Assembly: GCF_019297855.1 (NCBI RefSeq)
Contig: NZ_CP079194.1
Coordinates: 2,839,501-2,903,500 of the forward strand
Reading direction: 5' to 3'
Source of the DNA: Gymnodinialimonas ceratoperidinii
GTDB lineage: Bacteria; Pseudomonadota; Alphaproteobacteria; Rhodobacterales; Rhodobacteraceae
DNA: 64,000 bases
The notes under the pieces were generated by a model. It searched no databases and was not told where the DNA came from. It saw nothing but the letters and a program-made list of their open reading frames with translations. Positions 9,988 to 18,744 of the stretch are shown here, in pieces (the first letter of the stretch is position 1; the number at the start of each line of letters is the position of its first letter). The position numbers and the translations under genes are program-made.

Positions 9988-11013
9988 TTAGATCGCGACC
10001 CTCTGGCCGCTCCGGATACTCTCGTCCGCCGCAAGAACGATCGCCAGCGACCGCACCGCGTCGTCCATATGACGCGTGAGGTCGAGATCCTCGGCGATGG
10101 CGCGGCGCATGAAGGCCTGCTCCGCATCGCAGAGCTCCTGATGGCCGGGCTCCCCCTCGAAAGCGATCAACTCATCACCGGTCGGACGGTGCACCAGAAC
10201 ACCGCCAACCTTCGTATGCCCGTCGATATCTGCGCTCTCCGCCTTGTCGGCTTCGGTGATCGAAACTGACCCCTTCGGGCTGATCACATCCTTCACGAAG
10301 AACGCGGTTTCCGACATCATCGGGCCCCACCCGGCCTCGTACCAGCCGACCGAGCCGTCCTCGAATAAGACCTGTAACTGCCCGTAATTGTACATGTCCT
10401 CGGCGATCTCGTCGCTGAGGCGCAGCCCCATGCCATGCACCGCCACGGGTTTCGCGTCGGTGATCTGGCACCAGACATCGACGTAGTGAACGCCGCAATC
10501 GACGATGGGTGAGGTGGTTTGCATGAGCGCCTTATGCGTCTCCCACTCTGCCCCCGTGGATTGCTGGTTCAGGTTCATGCGGAACACGTAGGGGCCGCCG
10601 AGGACGCGCGCTTCTTCGATCAACCGCATCCAACTGGGGTGGTGCCGCAGGATGTAGCCAACGGCGAGCTTGCGGCCCGTCCGGCGGGCCGTCGCAACGA
10701 CCCGTTCGGCATCCTCAACGGTGGTCGCGAGGGGTTTTTCAACGAACACATGGGCGCCCGCCTCCATCGCGCGGCACGCCAGATCGGCGTGGCTGTCGGA
10801 GTAGGTCGCGATCACCACGAGGTCGGGGCCAAGCGCCATCCCTTCCTCGAAGGTCTTGATCAACGGGTAGCCCTGCAGCGCCTCGGGCAAGTCGCGGGCG
10901 GAGCGGTTGACGAGTCCCACGATCTCCACCCCATCGGCCGCGTGATGGGCAAGGGCATGGCTCTGCCCCATGTTGCCGAGGCCCACGATAAGTACCCGCA
11001 TCCTTGCCGCCAT
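9988..11013 (-). CDS. Gfo/Idh/MocA-family oxidoreductase (last gene of sugar/cyclitol operon)
   Basis: NAD(P)-dependent dehydrogenase (341 aa). The N-terminal Rossmann motif is VLIVGLGNMGQSHALAHH. The family EKP motif is in HVFVEKPLATTVEDAE (around residue 95). The C-terminal alpha/beta substrate domain includes SPIVDCGVHYVDVWCQI, with a candidate catalytic Asp/His pair. Two in-frame ATGs exist (11013 and 11001); 11013 leaves 3 bp after the preceding gene and is used here. It is the distal gene of a ten-gene operon that contains four proteins of this family, so each likely handles a different oxidation or reduction of one substrate. Confidence 0.85.
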   Translation of the reverse strand: MAARMRVLIVGLGNMGQSHALAHHAADGVEIVGLVNRSARDLPEALQGYPLIKTFEEGMALGPDLVVIATYSDSHADLACRAMEAGAHVFVEKPLATTVEDAERVVATARRTGRKLAVGYILRHHPSWMRLIEEARVLGGPYVFRMNLNQQSTGAEWETHKALMQTTSPIVDCGVHYVDVWCQITDAKPVAVHGMGLRLSDEIAEDMYNYGQLQVLFEDGSVGWYEAGWGPMMSETAFFVKDVISPKGSVSITEADKAESADIDGHTKVGGVLVHRPTGDELIAFEGEPGHQELCDAEQAFMRRAIAEDLDLTRHMDDAVRSLAIVLAADESIRSGQRVAI

Positions 11014-11016
11014 TTT

Positions 11017-12141
11017 CTAGCTGTCCAACCGGCTTGCTTCGCCGATCTCGACCTCGCGTCCGGTCATGCGGGAGCGTACGGCCGCGAAGGCCATGGCGAG
11101 GCTGCGCAGGTTTTCAGCCGCGCCGTTCGATGGCTCGCGGTCCTCTTCGATGGCGCAGAGAAGCTCTCCCATCGTGCCCTTGAACCCATCGTTGAACCAT
11201 TGCCCTTCCAGCTTCGGGCGCGCGATGCCTTCAGCTGTCGTCAGCGTCACCACCTGCCGGCTCAGGTCCGGCCCGTCCGACACCAGCGAACCTTTGGTGC
11301 CGCCGACGAAGGCCGTGTCCCGCGGCCCTTGGGGCATACCGCCGTCGAACACGACCGATGCCTGCCCGCCCTGCACGCGCACCATTGCCTGCGCCAGAAG
11401 CGGCACCTTGTTGGCCTGTCCTGCGCCGTGGGTCGCCTGCGCGAACACCGCCTCCGCCCGTTCGCCGACGACGGAGTTCACGAAGTCGAACCAATGGACG
11501 CCGAAATCATAGAGGATCAGGTCTTCGATCGCGTCAAACGGCGTGCCGGCCGTCCAGCCATGGTTCCAATGGACCGCCAGATGGACCGAGAGGATATCGC
11601 CAATATGCCCGGCCCGCGCGGCCTCCCGCATGTAGGAGAAATGCGGCGCCCACCGGCCGTTTTGGTTAACGGCGAGCTTCACGTCCCGGTCCTGCGCCAG
11701 CTTCACGAGGCCGATGCCCTCGTCGAGGTCGGTCACGAAGGGCTTCTGGCTCAACACATGCTTGCCGGCCTTCAGGGCGGCCCGGATGATCTCGGTCCGA
11801 TGTTCCGGGTGCAGCGTGATGTCCACCACATCGATGTCGGAGGACTCGAGGATCGATTTCCAGTCGTCCTCGATCCGCGCGCCCGGGCAGAATTCCGCGG
11901 CCTTAGCCTCGCATTTCGAGGGCGTGCGGTTCCACATCGCCGCAACTTCCCAACCGGCATCGCGATAGGCGTCGAGGTGCGAGCCGGAGATGCCGCCGGT
12001 CCCGATCATCCCGATGCGGGGCCGGTAGTTTTTCGGCATGGGCGGGCGGTAGGCCACGTCAGGCGCGTCGATCACTGGCAGATCGGCAGCTTTCAGGGCG
12101 TAGCTTTCGAGATCGCCTGCGTCTTGGGTGGCATCGCTCAT
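11017..12141 (-). CDS. Gfo/Idh/MocA-family oxidoreductase
   Basis: Putative NAD(P)-dependent sugar or cyclitol dehydrogenase (374 aa). A 40-residue N-terminal extension precedes the Rossmann motif IGMIGTGGISGSHLDAYRDA. The EKP motif is modified to LSQKPFVTDLDEG (Gln replaces Glu, as in some family branches). VNQNGRWAPHFSYM and DLILYDFGVHWFDFVN belong to the substrate domain. The start at 12141 overlaps the stop of the preceding gene by 4 bp (ATGA); longer frames upstream lie inside that gene. It differs clearly from its three paralogues, which argues for a distinct step rather than a recent duplication. Confidence 0.85.
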   Translation of the reverse strand: MSDATQDAGDLESYALKAADLPVIDAPDVAYRPPMPKNYRPRIGMIGTGGISGSHLDAYRDAGWEVAAMWNRTPSKCEAKAAEFCPGARIEDDWKSILESSDIDVVDITLHPEHRTEIIRAALKAGKHVLSQKPFVTDLDEGIGLVKLAQDRDVKLAVNQNGRWAPHFSYMREAARAGHIGDILSVHLAVHWNHGWTAGTPFDAIEDLILYDFGVHWFDFVNSVVGERAEAVFAQATHGAGQANKVPLLAQAMVRVQGGQASVVFDGGMPQGPRDTAFVGGTKGSLVSDGPDLSRQVVTLTTAEGIARPKLEGQWFNDGFKGTMGELLCAIEEDREPSNGAAENLRSLAMAFAAVRSRMTGREVEIGEASRLDS

Positions 12142-13211
12142 GGCAAGAGCTCCAATGTCCGTTTTTGCGCGGCCGCGGCAGCGGCGGTGTCCACAATCCG
12201 TTGCGCCGTAAGGCAAAGCGCCGGATCGAACGGCCCCTCGGGCGCTTCGCCATTCTCGATCAAATCGATGATATAGGCAATCGCGTCGGCGCGCCCCTCG
12301 GGCAAGGGATCGACCGCGATCTCGTGCTTTTCAGGCCGCGCGCGGGTCTGAACGGTGACGGTCTGCGCGTAGTCCGGGCTGCTGATGGTGCCATCGCTGC
12401 CGACAAAGACAAAGCCGCAGGTGGGTTGCGGGTTCTCCGTCCATGGATCGGTGAACGTGCCCCACCGCGTCTCCATCTTGCTGAGACCTCTGGCGTATCG
12501 AACCACCGCGATGGCGTGCTGATCAACCTCGATGCCCGGCGTGTCATCAACGCTGCACGTGACCTCCAGCGGCGCTTCGCCACCCATGTACCAGGTGCCG
12601 AGAGTCGCGCCGTAGCCCATGTAATCCAGAAGGCTGCCCCCGCCTGACGCGGCCTTGTACCACCAGCTGTCGGGCTTCTGGGCCTCTACCTCCTCGGGCG
12701 AGACTTCGACCTTGTCGGCAAGGTGGAACAGCGGGCCGCGGTTGCCGTCGTAGAAATGCACCTCGCGCAGCTCGCCGATCATGCCCTCATCGATCAAGCG
12801 CTTGGCGGTCAGATGCGATTCCACCCAAGCCAGCGGCCAGTTGATCGACATGATCTTGCCGGTCCCCTCCATCGCCGCGATCATCCGGCGCGCGTTGTCG
12901 GCGCTGTCGGCGAAGGGCTTCTCCACGTGGATGTGCAGCCCATGCGGGGCCAACCGCTCGGTCATCTCGGCATGGTCCGCCGTGGCGCAGCAGAGGATGG
13001 CGAGGTCGTAGGGTCCGGCGGCCATGCAGGCGTCAAAATCGGTGAAAAGCGCCTCCTCGGGGACGTTGAACGTCTCGGCCGCGCTCTGCATCTTGGCGCG
13101 ATCCGGGTCGTAGAGTGCCGCAATCTCCGCGTTGGGATGATTGTCCACCAACCGCAGCAAATCGCCCATGTGCATATGGTCGAAGCTGATACCGACAACC
13201 TTGTAAACCAT
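12138..13211 (-). CDS. Gfo/Idh/MocA-family oxidoreductase
   Basis: Dehydrogenase-like protein (357 aa). The N-terminus VVGISFDHMHMGDLLRLV lacks the usual GxGxxG, which is replaced by SFDHMHM. IHVEKPFADSADNAR keeps the EKP motif, and GGSLLDYMGYGATLGTWYM lies in the substrate-binding half. The degenerate dinucleotide loop is seen in some lineages of the family, and with the histidines there it could serve another role such as elimination or hydration; that is inference. The start at 13211 lies 2 bp after the permease stop. A frame extends upstream to 13766 but lies antisense-free inside the permease gene and is rejected. Confidence 0.82.
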   Translation of the reverse strand: MVYKVVGISFDHMHMGDLLRLVDNHPNAEIAALYDPDRAKMQSAAETFNVPEEALFTDFDACMAAGPYDLAILCCATADHAEMTERLAPHGLHIHVEKPFADSADNARRMIAAMEGTGKIMSINWPLAWVESHLTAKRLIDEGMIGELREVHFYDGNRGPLFHLADKVEVSPEEVEAQKPDSWWYKAASGGGSLLDYMGYGATLGTWYMGGEAPLEVTCSVDDTPGIEVDQHAIAVVRYARGLSKMETRWGTFTDPWTENPQPTCGFVFVGSDGTISSPDYAQTVTVQTRARPEKHEIAVDPLPEGRADAIAYIIDLIENGEAPEGPFDPALCLTAQRIVDTAAAAAAQKRTLELLP

Positions 13212-13213
13212 GG

Positions 13214-14242
13214 TTAACGAGCCCCCGTGATACGTACGTATAATGCTGTGACAAGCAGGATGATCAGGCCGAAGAACGCGATCCGTGCGCCTTCGGGCAT
13301 TTGCAGAAGGGTCAGCATCGTGTCGATCACCCGCAGGATCAAGGCCCCGACGATTGCGCCCGCAAAGCTGCCGCGCCCGCCGAAGATCGACGTGCCGCCG
13401 ATCACCGCCGCGGCGACGCTCGGCAGGAGCAGCGGGTTGGCCAAGGAGAGGGAGGGCGTGCGGATCATGCCAAGGTAGAGCAGGCCCGCCAGCGCCGCGA
13501 TCAGCCCCGAGAGGGCGTAGAGCGCGAGGTAGACCTGCCAGCCGCGCACCCCGCTGAGCTTGGCCGCCGCCTCGTTGGAGCCGAGCGCAAACAAGAGCCG
13601 CCCGAAGCCGGTGAACCGCATCAGGTAGAGCACCGCCGCCGCGAAGGGCACAAAGACAAAGAGCCCGTTGGGCATGCCCGCCGTGCGCCCGGTGCCGAGC
13701 CAGACCAGCGTCTCGGGGATCAGCGTCCCAGTGGAGATCACGAAGCGCTGGTAGACCTGAAGGCATCCCGTGGCGATCAGCCCGGTGCCAAGCGTCATGA
13801 TCAGCGGATGCACCCGGACGATGCCGACACCGAAGCCGTTGACCAACCCCGCGACGACGCCAGTGCCGAGCGCGATCATTACCGCCGGCGTCACGCCGAT
13901 CAGGGGCGCCAACGTCGCACAGACGAAGGCGGAAACCGTCGCGAGGATGCCCGCGCTCATATCGATGCCGGCGGTTAACATCGTTAACACCTGGCAGGCA
14001 GCCAGCATCGCAAGGGGGATGGCGAACTTGATCAGGTTGCCGACCCAGAAGGTGGAGATGATGCCGTCCCGGCCTGCGCGAAACGGCGTGACGATGCCGG
14101 GGCGCATGATCTCGAGCACGACGACGAGAAGCAGCAGGAAGGCGATCAGGGGAATGACCGGATTGTCCGCGAGATAACGCCCGAAGCGCTTGAAGCCCGT
14201 CTCGACAGCCGCGTCGGCGTGGATGCGTGGTTGCTCGCTCAT
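13214..14242 (-). CDS. Ribose-type (CUT2) sugar ABC transporter permease
   Basis: Inner-membrane permease (342 aa) of the RbsC/BPD_transp_2 family. Eight to ten hydrophobic segments are visible. The family stretches LTAGIDMSAGILATVSAF and GSNEAAAKLSGVRG are present, together with IGGTSIFGGRGSFAGAIVG near the C-terminus. It overlaps the second permease gene by 4 bp. Having two different permeases plus one tandem ATPase matches importers that use a heterodimeric channel. It belongs to the operon running from 20640 to 9988. Confidence 0.9.
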   Translation of the reverse strand: MSEQPRIHADAAVETGFKRFGRYLADNPVIPLIAFLLLLVVVLEIMRPGIVTPFRAGRDGIISTFWVGNLIKFAIPLAMLAACQVLTMLTAGIDMSAGILATVSAFVCATLAPLIGVTPAVMIALGTGVVAGLVNGFGVGIVRVHPLIMTLGTGLIATGCLQVYQRFVISTGTLIPETLVWLGTGRTAGMPNGLFVFVPFAAAVLYLMRFTGFGRLLFALGSNEAAAKLSGVRGWQVYLALYALSGLIAALAGLLYLGMIRTPSLSLANPLLLPSVAAAVIGGTSIFGGRGSFAGAIVGALILRVIDTMLTLLQMPEGARIAFFGLIILLVTALYVRITGAR

Positions 14243-15177
14243 CCGCGCGCCCCCCTGTAGGTTAGAACTGCGCCGAGCATCACGACCGCGACCATGATGA
14301 CGCCCTCGACGATGGTGGTCACGTTGGGATCAACGGCTGCGAGCGTCAGGATCGTGCGGATGATCCGAAGCACGAAGACGGCGATGATTGGCCCGAGCAA
14401 TCCGCCCCGCCCGCCGCCAAGCACGACACCGCCAAGCACGACCGCCGCGACGGAAGCCAGAAGGTAGGGGCCGGGCACAGGCTCGCCGATGCCGGTTAAC
14501 ATGATTAACGAAAGCCCGCCCATGGCCGAGAGAAGCCCCGCGAGCCCATAGGCGGTGATCTTGGTCCAAGCCACGTTGATGCCGGATCGGAAGGCGGCCA
14601 GTTCGTCCGAGCCCACGGCGTAGATCGACAGCCCCAGTTTCGAGCGCCGGATCGGCAGCCAGACCAGCGCGACAGCTGCCGCCATGAAGATCAGCGCATT
14701 CGGCACACCGGGGATCATCGCGCCAGAGATCAGTGACCGCAGACCCGGCGCAACCGTGCCGCCCGGTGACGTGAGGATGAGGAGCGCCACCCCTTCCCAC
14801 ACGAAAAGCATCGCCAGCGTCACGACGATATCTGGCACCCTCGTGACCACAATCAGCGTGCCGTTGATCGCCCCCATGACCAGACCCACGACGAGGGTGA
14901 TGGCGACGGCAGGCACGACGCCCATGCTCTGCATCAGCACCGCCGCCGTCACCCCGCAGACCGCCATCATCGAGGCGATGGAGAGGTCAATGCCGCCCAC
15001 GATCACGACAATTGCCATGGCGACCGTGGCGAAGGCAAAGGGCAGAGCGGCGCGGGCGAGGCTTTCCAACCCCGTCGCCCCGAAGCTCGGCTGGATCAGC
15101 TTGGTGACGATCATCAGGACCGCCAGCAACAGGACCAACCCGAGGGTCCAGGCGTGTTTTTGCAATCGACGGTTCAT
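14239..15177 (-). CDS. Ribose-type (CUT2) sugar ABC transporter permease
   Basis: Second RbsC-like permease (312 aa). Family motifs are VGGIDLSIASMMAVCGV, VTRVPDIVVTLAMLF, GSDELAAFRSGINV and VLGGVVLGGGRGGLLG, between hydrophobic helices. The start overlaps the ATPase stop by 4 bp and its own stop overlaps the next permease by 4 bp, so translation of the three transport genes is coupled. Substrate cannot be read from the sequence; the neighbouring dehydrogenases point to a sugar, sugar acid or cyclitol. Confidence 0.9.
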   Translation of the reverse strand: MNRRLQKHAWTLGLVLLLAVLMIVTKLIQPSFGATGLESLARAALPFAFATVAMAIVVIVGGIDLSIASMMAVCGVTAAVLMQSMGVVPAVAITLVVGLVMGAINGTLIVVTRVPDIVVTLAMLFVWEGVALLILTSPGGTVAPGLRSLISGAMIPGVPNALIFMAAAVALVWLPIRRSKLGLSIYAVGSDELAAFRSGINVAWTKITAYGLAGLLSAMGGLSLIMLTGIGEPVPGPYLLASVAAVVLGGVVLGGGRGGLLGPIIAVFVLRIIRTILTLAAVDPNVTTIVEGVIMVAVVMLGAVLTYRGARG

Positions 15178-16664
15178 GACGCGGCACTCTCTTCGGTCAA
15201 GCCGTAGGCGGCACGCATCAGCGCCTCTTCCGAGGCATCTGCGGCGTCGATGACGTCCACGACGCGACCGTTGAATATGACGATGGCGCGGTCACAGGCC
15301 AAGGGGACCTCCTCCAATTCCGAGGTGTAGAACAGCACCGCTGCACCCTGCTCGGCGAGCTCGCGCACCAGCGGATAGATTTGCCGCTTGGTGCGAACGT
15401 CGATGCCTCGCGTCGGGTCGAACAACAACAGTGTCTCGACCCCGTGAGCCAGCCAGCGGCCGATGGTGACCTTCTGCTGATTGCCCCCGGAAAGGCGCTG
15501 AACCTCGCCTTGGGCACGGGTGTCAATCTGAAGCTTTTCAATGGCATGGTCCACGCGCTGCTTCTCGTGACGGCCCTTCAGCGGGCCCCAATCCCTGATG
15601 CGGGCCGAGAACGGCAAAGCGATATTCTCCCGCACCGAGCGTTCGCGCAGCAGCGCATGGGCGCGGTCGCCGGGCACGAAGCTCAGCCCCGCGGCGATGG
15701 CGTCGGCAGGGTGGCCGAAGTGCATCGGCGTGCCGTCCACCTCCAGCGTGCCCCCGGTGGGTTTCACATGGCCGGAAAGGACGTCGAAGACCTCGTCCTG
15801 CCCCTGCCCCTCCAGCGCGACGACGCCGAGGACTTCGCCGGGATAAAGCTCGAAAGAGACATTGCTGACCTTGGGTGCGATGGCGATATCGCGCGCCCGC
15901 AGGCGCGGCACGCCGGTGTTGACCCGCGCCGCGCCGGCCTCGCGGCGGTCGAGGCTCAATTTTGCGCCCAACATCAGCTCGACGCAGCGATCCTCCACCC
16001 CGGGCTCGATCTTAAGCGCGCCCACGGTCTTGCCGTCGCGCAGCACCGTGGCGCTGTCACAAAGCTCGGCTATTTCGGTAAAGCGGTGCGAGATGTAGAT
16101 CACCCCGCGCCCCTCATCGGCCTGCGTCCGCACCACGCGCAGCACGTTTTCCACGAGGTCCGTGGGCAGCGCGGCGGTCAATTCGTCCAGCAGAAGCACG
16201 TCCGGCTCGCTTGCCAGCGCCCGCGCCAGATCGAGAATGCGCAAGGTCGCCAGCGGCAGATCGGCGATCATGTCATCCATCCGCACGCCCTTGATGCCAA
16301 GCTCGTGCACCCAGTGCAGGAAAGCCTCTCTGGGCGTGTCACCAAGGCGCAGATTGTCCGCCACGTCGAGATCCGGGATCAGCGAGGGCTCTTGGTAGAC
16401 CGGCACGAGGCCCGAGCGACGGGCCTGCGCGGGAGAGCCCACATGCGCCTCCTCGCCGCGGATCAGGACCCGTCCGGCGTCCGGCTTCAACGCGCCGGTC
16501 AGGATTTTCACGAAGGTCGATTTGCCCGCGCCGTTGGCCCCCATGAGGGCCACGACTTCGCCCGGCGCGACATGCAGGCTCGCGTCGGTCAACGCCCGCA
16601 CCGCTCCGAAACTCTTGGCGACACCTGTTGCATCCAACAACGTCGCTTGCTCTGTCCCGCCCAT
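15174..16664 (-). CDS. Sugar ABC transporter ATP-binding protein (RbsA/MglA type)
   Basis: Tandem ATPase (496 aa, two ABC domains) driving the CUT2 importer. Domain 1 has the Walker A MGANGAGKSTFVKIL (near residue 40) and Walker B DVLLLDELTAALP. Domain 2 has the usual degenerate P-loop (VVALEGQGQDEVFDVL) and an intact signature LSGGNQQKVTIGRWL, as in RbsA. The start at 16664 was chosen because the family begins with a short leader before LLDATGVAKSFGAVRA; an AGAGGC ribosome site precedes it. About 100 bp holding two stem-loops separate it from the binding-protein gene. Confidence 0.92.
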   Translation of the reverse strand: MGGTEQATLLDATGVAKSFGAVRALTDASLHVAPGEVVALMGANGAGKSTFVKILTGALKPDAGRVLIRGEEAHVGSPAQARRSGLVPVYQEPSLIPDLDVADNLRLGDTPREAFLHWVHELGIKGVRMDDMIADLPLATLRILDLARALASEPDVLLLDELTAALPTDLVENVLRVVRTQADEGRGVIYISHRFTEIAELCDSATVLRDGKTVGALKIEPGVEDRCVELMLGAKLSLDRREAGAARVNTGVPRLRARDIAIAPKVSNVSFELYPGEVLGVVALEGQGQDEVFDVLSGHVKPTGGTLEVDGTPMHFGHPADAIAAGLSFVPGDRAHALLRERSVRENIALPFSARIRDWGPLKGRHEKQRVDHAIEKLQIDTRAQGEVQRLSGGNQQKVTIGRWLAHGVETLLLFDPTRGIDVRTKRQIYPLVRELAEQGAAVLFYTSELEEVPLACDRAIVIFNGRVVDVIDAADASEEALMRAAYGLTEESAAS

Positions 16665-16694
16665 GAAGCCTCTGATCTTGTTCGTTTCTTTGCA

Positions 16695-16721
16695 GCTCAC
16701 CGAAGTTGCCCCCCGGTGAGC
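16695..16721 (-). other. Perfect 8-bp stem-loop upstream of the ABC ATPase start
   Basis: GCTCACCG (16695-16702) and CGGTGAGC (16714-16721) form an 8-bp stem with an 11-nt loop. It lies in the leader between the binding-protein stop and the ATPase start, read in the operon's direction. It is a plausible processing or protection site that would keep the binding-protein message more abundant. Confidence 0.5.
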
Positions 16722-16733
16722 CGCGTTCTGACA

Positions 16734-16750
16734 CGGCCGCTTGCGGGCCG
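16734..16750 (-). terminator. Stem-loop just downstream of the sugar-binding-protein stop
   Basis: CGGCC (16734-16738) pairs with GGCCG (16746-16750) around a 7-nt loop, 12 bp after the stop of the binding-protein gene. No U-run follows, so at most partial termination is expected. Together with the neighbouring 8-bp stem it separates the binding protein from the membrane components. Confidence 0.4.
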
Positions 16751-16762
16751 ACTGTTTTCGGA

Positions 16763-17779
16763 TCAGCCCTCGCAGGCGATGATCTCTTCCATCGAGTAAT
16801 CGGTCCAGCCGGGGATCGAGACGGAGACCGGCCATTCGGGGTCCAGATCGGGGTTCAGAGCCCCGGCAATGGTCTCCTGACCTTCAGGCGTGGCGTTCTC
16901 CCACAGCACCGGATCGACCAGCACCGTGGTCTCTTCGGGTGCGTTGCCGTTCAGGATGTCCACCGCCAGCGCGATGCCCGCACCGCCGACAGAGCCGGGG
17001 TTGGTCACTGCCGCGCCGGTGAAGCCTTCGATGTCGTTGAGGTATTGCACGAAGCCCGCGTTATCCGCGCCGACGATCGGCACAAGCGGCGCGCCGGATT
17101 CGACGAAGGCATCCACGATCACGTTGTCGATGCCGGAGGTCCAGACGCCGTCGAAGGGAATGCCGGTGGCGAGGAAGTCAAACATCTGCTGCTTGCCCTG
17201 ATCCTGTTGCCAACCGGTAAAGACCTCATGGACGACGTTAACGTTCGGATACTCCTCAAGGGCCCGGCGGAAGCCGTTGTCGCGGTCCGTATCCGCCGAC
17301 ACACCCGCGATGCCGCGCATGTAGACAACGTCCCCTTCGCCGCCGATTTGCTCGAACAACCAACGCGCGCCGAGGTAGGCGTATTCTTCCTGGTTGTTGG
17401 ACAGGATGTAGGCACCTTCCGCCGAGACGCCTGCATCAACGGCCACCACGACGATGCCGGCCTCGATGGCGGCGTCGAGCGCCGAGTTCAGCGCGTCGGG
17501 GTTCGCAGGGTTGAGCACGATGGCATCGACTCCCGCTTCGATCAGGTTGTTGAGGTCTTCGAGCTGGCCTGCCGCATCCGTGTTGCGGTGTGCCACGATG
17601 AGGCTTTCCACGTCACCTTCGGCGGCCGCCTGCGCGCGCATGGCGCAAATCATCTGCTCGCGCCAACCGTTGCCCTGGACGGTGTTCGAGACGCCGATGG
17701 TGTAATTGCCATGGCCGTCCGCGTAGGCTGCCGGGGCCATCATGGCGAGCGCTGCGGCTGTTGTCAGAAGTTTCTTCAT
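16763..17779 (-). CDS. Sugar ABC transporter substrate-binding protein (periplasmic, RbsB-like)
   Basis: Periplasmic receptor (338 aa) of the CUT2 importer. The signal peptide MKKLLTTAAALAMMAPAAYA is followed by DGHGNYTIGVSNTVQGNGWREQM. The two-lobed peripla_BP_4 fold is recognisable from DLNNLIEAGVDAIVLNPAN, VVAVDAGVS, ARWLFEQIGGEGDVV and WTSGIDNVIVDAFVESG. It lies 48 bp after the isomerase gene. Rhizopine-binding MocB belongs to the same superfamily, which is compatible with a cyclitol-like ligand but does not prove it. Confidence 0.9.
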   Translation of the reverse strand: MKKLLTTAAALAMMAPAAYADGHGNYTIGVSNTVQGNGWREQMICAMRAQAAAEGDVESLIVAHRNTDAAGQLEDLNNLIEAGVDAIVLNPANPDALNSALDAAIEAGIVVVAVDAGVSAEGAYILSNNQEEYAYLGARWLFEQIGGEGDVVYMRGIAGVSADTDRDNGFRRALEEYPNVNVVHEVFTGWQQDQGKQQMFDFLATGIPFDGVWTSGIDNVIVDAFVESGAPLVPIVGADNAGFVQYLNDIEGFTGAAVTNPGSVGGAGIALAVDILNGNAPEETTVLVDPVLWENATPEGQETIAGALNPDLDPEWPVSVSIPGWTDYSMEEIIACEG

Positions 17780-17827
17780 TGGTCTCTTCTCCCTTTGGTA
17801 CTTAGTAATTACAAATACTTACGGCGA

Positions 17828-18742
17828 CTACTTGATGTATGGCGCCAGCACGTCGCGGGCGAGCAGGAAGCCGCGCTTCACGCGGTCCTCCGTGCCCTCG
17901 AAATCCCGATCCTCATGCTCGATGATGACAGGTCCGTCATAACCGGCACGGTAGAGGCCCGAGAAAAACCCGCTCCAATCCACGTCTCCCAAGCCGCAAA
18001 GGCGTGGTATCTGCCACCCCATGCCCGTGGACATCGTTCCGTTTTCATACAGCCCGTCGTGGTCGATCATCACGTCCTTGGCGTGAACATGGGCCATCTG
18101 CCCCCCGAACTCCTTGATGAACCGGGTCTGATCGATGAACTGCCAAATCAGGTGTGACGGGTCGAAATTCATGCCGACCGCCTCTCCCCATTGTTCGAAA
18201 ATGCGGCGCCAGATCTTTGGGCTGTAAGCGATGTTATGCCCGCCGGGCCATTCGTCATAGCTGAAAATCATCGGGCAATTTTCAAAGCAGAGGCGCACGC
18301 CGGACGCTTGGGCGTGGGCGACGATCGGGTTGAAGATTTCGATCGCGCGGGCCCAGTTATCATCGACGTTCAGGCTGCGATCGCCGCCGATGAAAGTGTT
18401 AACAACCGGCACCCCCATTGTGCCTGCCGCCGTGATGACCTTCATCAGGTGGCCGATGACCTCTTCACGATGCGCCGCCTCTGCGTGGAGAGGATTGGGG
18501 TAATATCCGAGGCCAGAGATGCTGACGCCCCGCTCGGCGAGCCCCGACTTGATCTCGTCACCCCGGCTTTGCGACAGGCCGTCCACATCGATATGCGAGG
18601 TGCCCGCGTAGCGTCGTTTCTCGCCCCCGGACGCGGGCCAGCACGCGACTTCCAGCGCAGAGAAACCGTTGTCGCCCGCCCATTGGCCTACGTCGAGCAG
18701 GTCCATGTCTTCCAGTGGCGCGGTAAGAATTCCAAGTTCCAT
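17828..18742 (-). CDS. Sugar phosphate isomerase/epimerase family TIM-barrel protein
   Basis: AP_endonuc_2-type TIM barrel (304 aa), related to IolE/IolI/MocC and to the lyase-like enzymes of 3-keto-sugar pathways. Metal-ligand-like positions are seen in RLCFENCPMIF (Glu), MNFDPSHLIWQF (Asp/His), HVHAKDVMID (His) and VIIEHEDRDFEGTEDRVKRG (Glu/His). The start at 18742 (MELGILTAPLEDMDLL) is the first that gives the conserved beta-1 strand; an earlier in-frame ATG lies in the preceding gene. It is spaced 2 bp from the dehydrogenase upstream. Predicted to isomerise, dehydrate or beta-eliminate the oxidised sugar made by the dehydrogenases. Confidence 0.85.
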   Translation of the reverse strand: MELGILTAPLEDMDLLDVGQWAGDNGFSALEVACWPASGGEKRRYAGTSHIDVDGLSQSRGDEIKSGLAERGVSISGLGYYPNPLHAEAAHREEVIGHLMKVITAAGTMGVPVVNTFIGGDRSLNVDDNWARAIEIFNPIVAHAQASGVRLCFENCPMIFSYDEWPGGHNIAYSPKIWRRIFEQWGEAVGMNFDPSHLIWQFIDQTRFIKEFGGQMAHVHAKDVMIDHDGLYENGTMSTGMGWQIPRLCGLGDVDWSGFFSGLYRAGYDGPVIIEHEDRDFEGTEDRVKRGFLLARDVLAPYIK

Positions 18743-18744
18743 GT

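Noticed and set aside
17800..17815. GTAATTAC palindrome between the isomerase and binding-protein genes
   Set aside because: It is short, AT-rich and lies inside the operon; it does not match the LacI-type site at the operon head.
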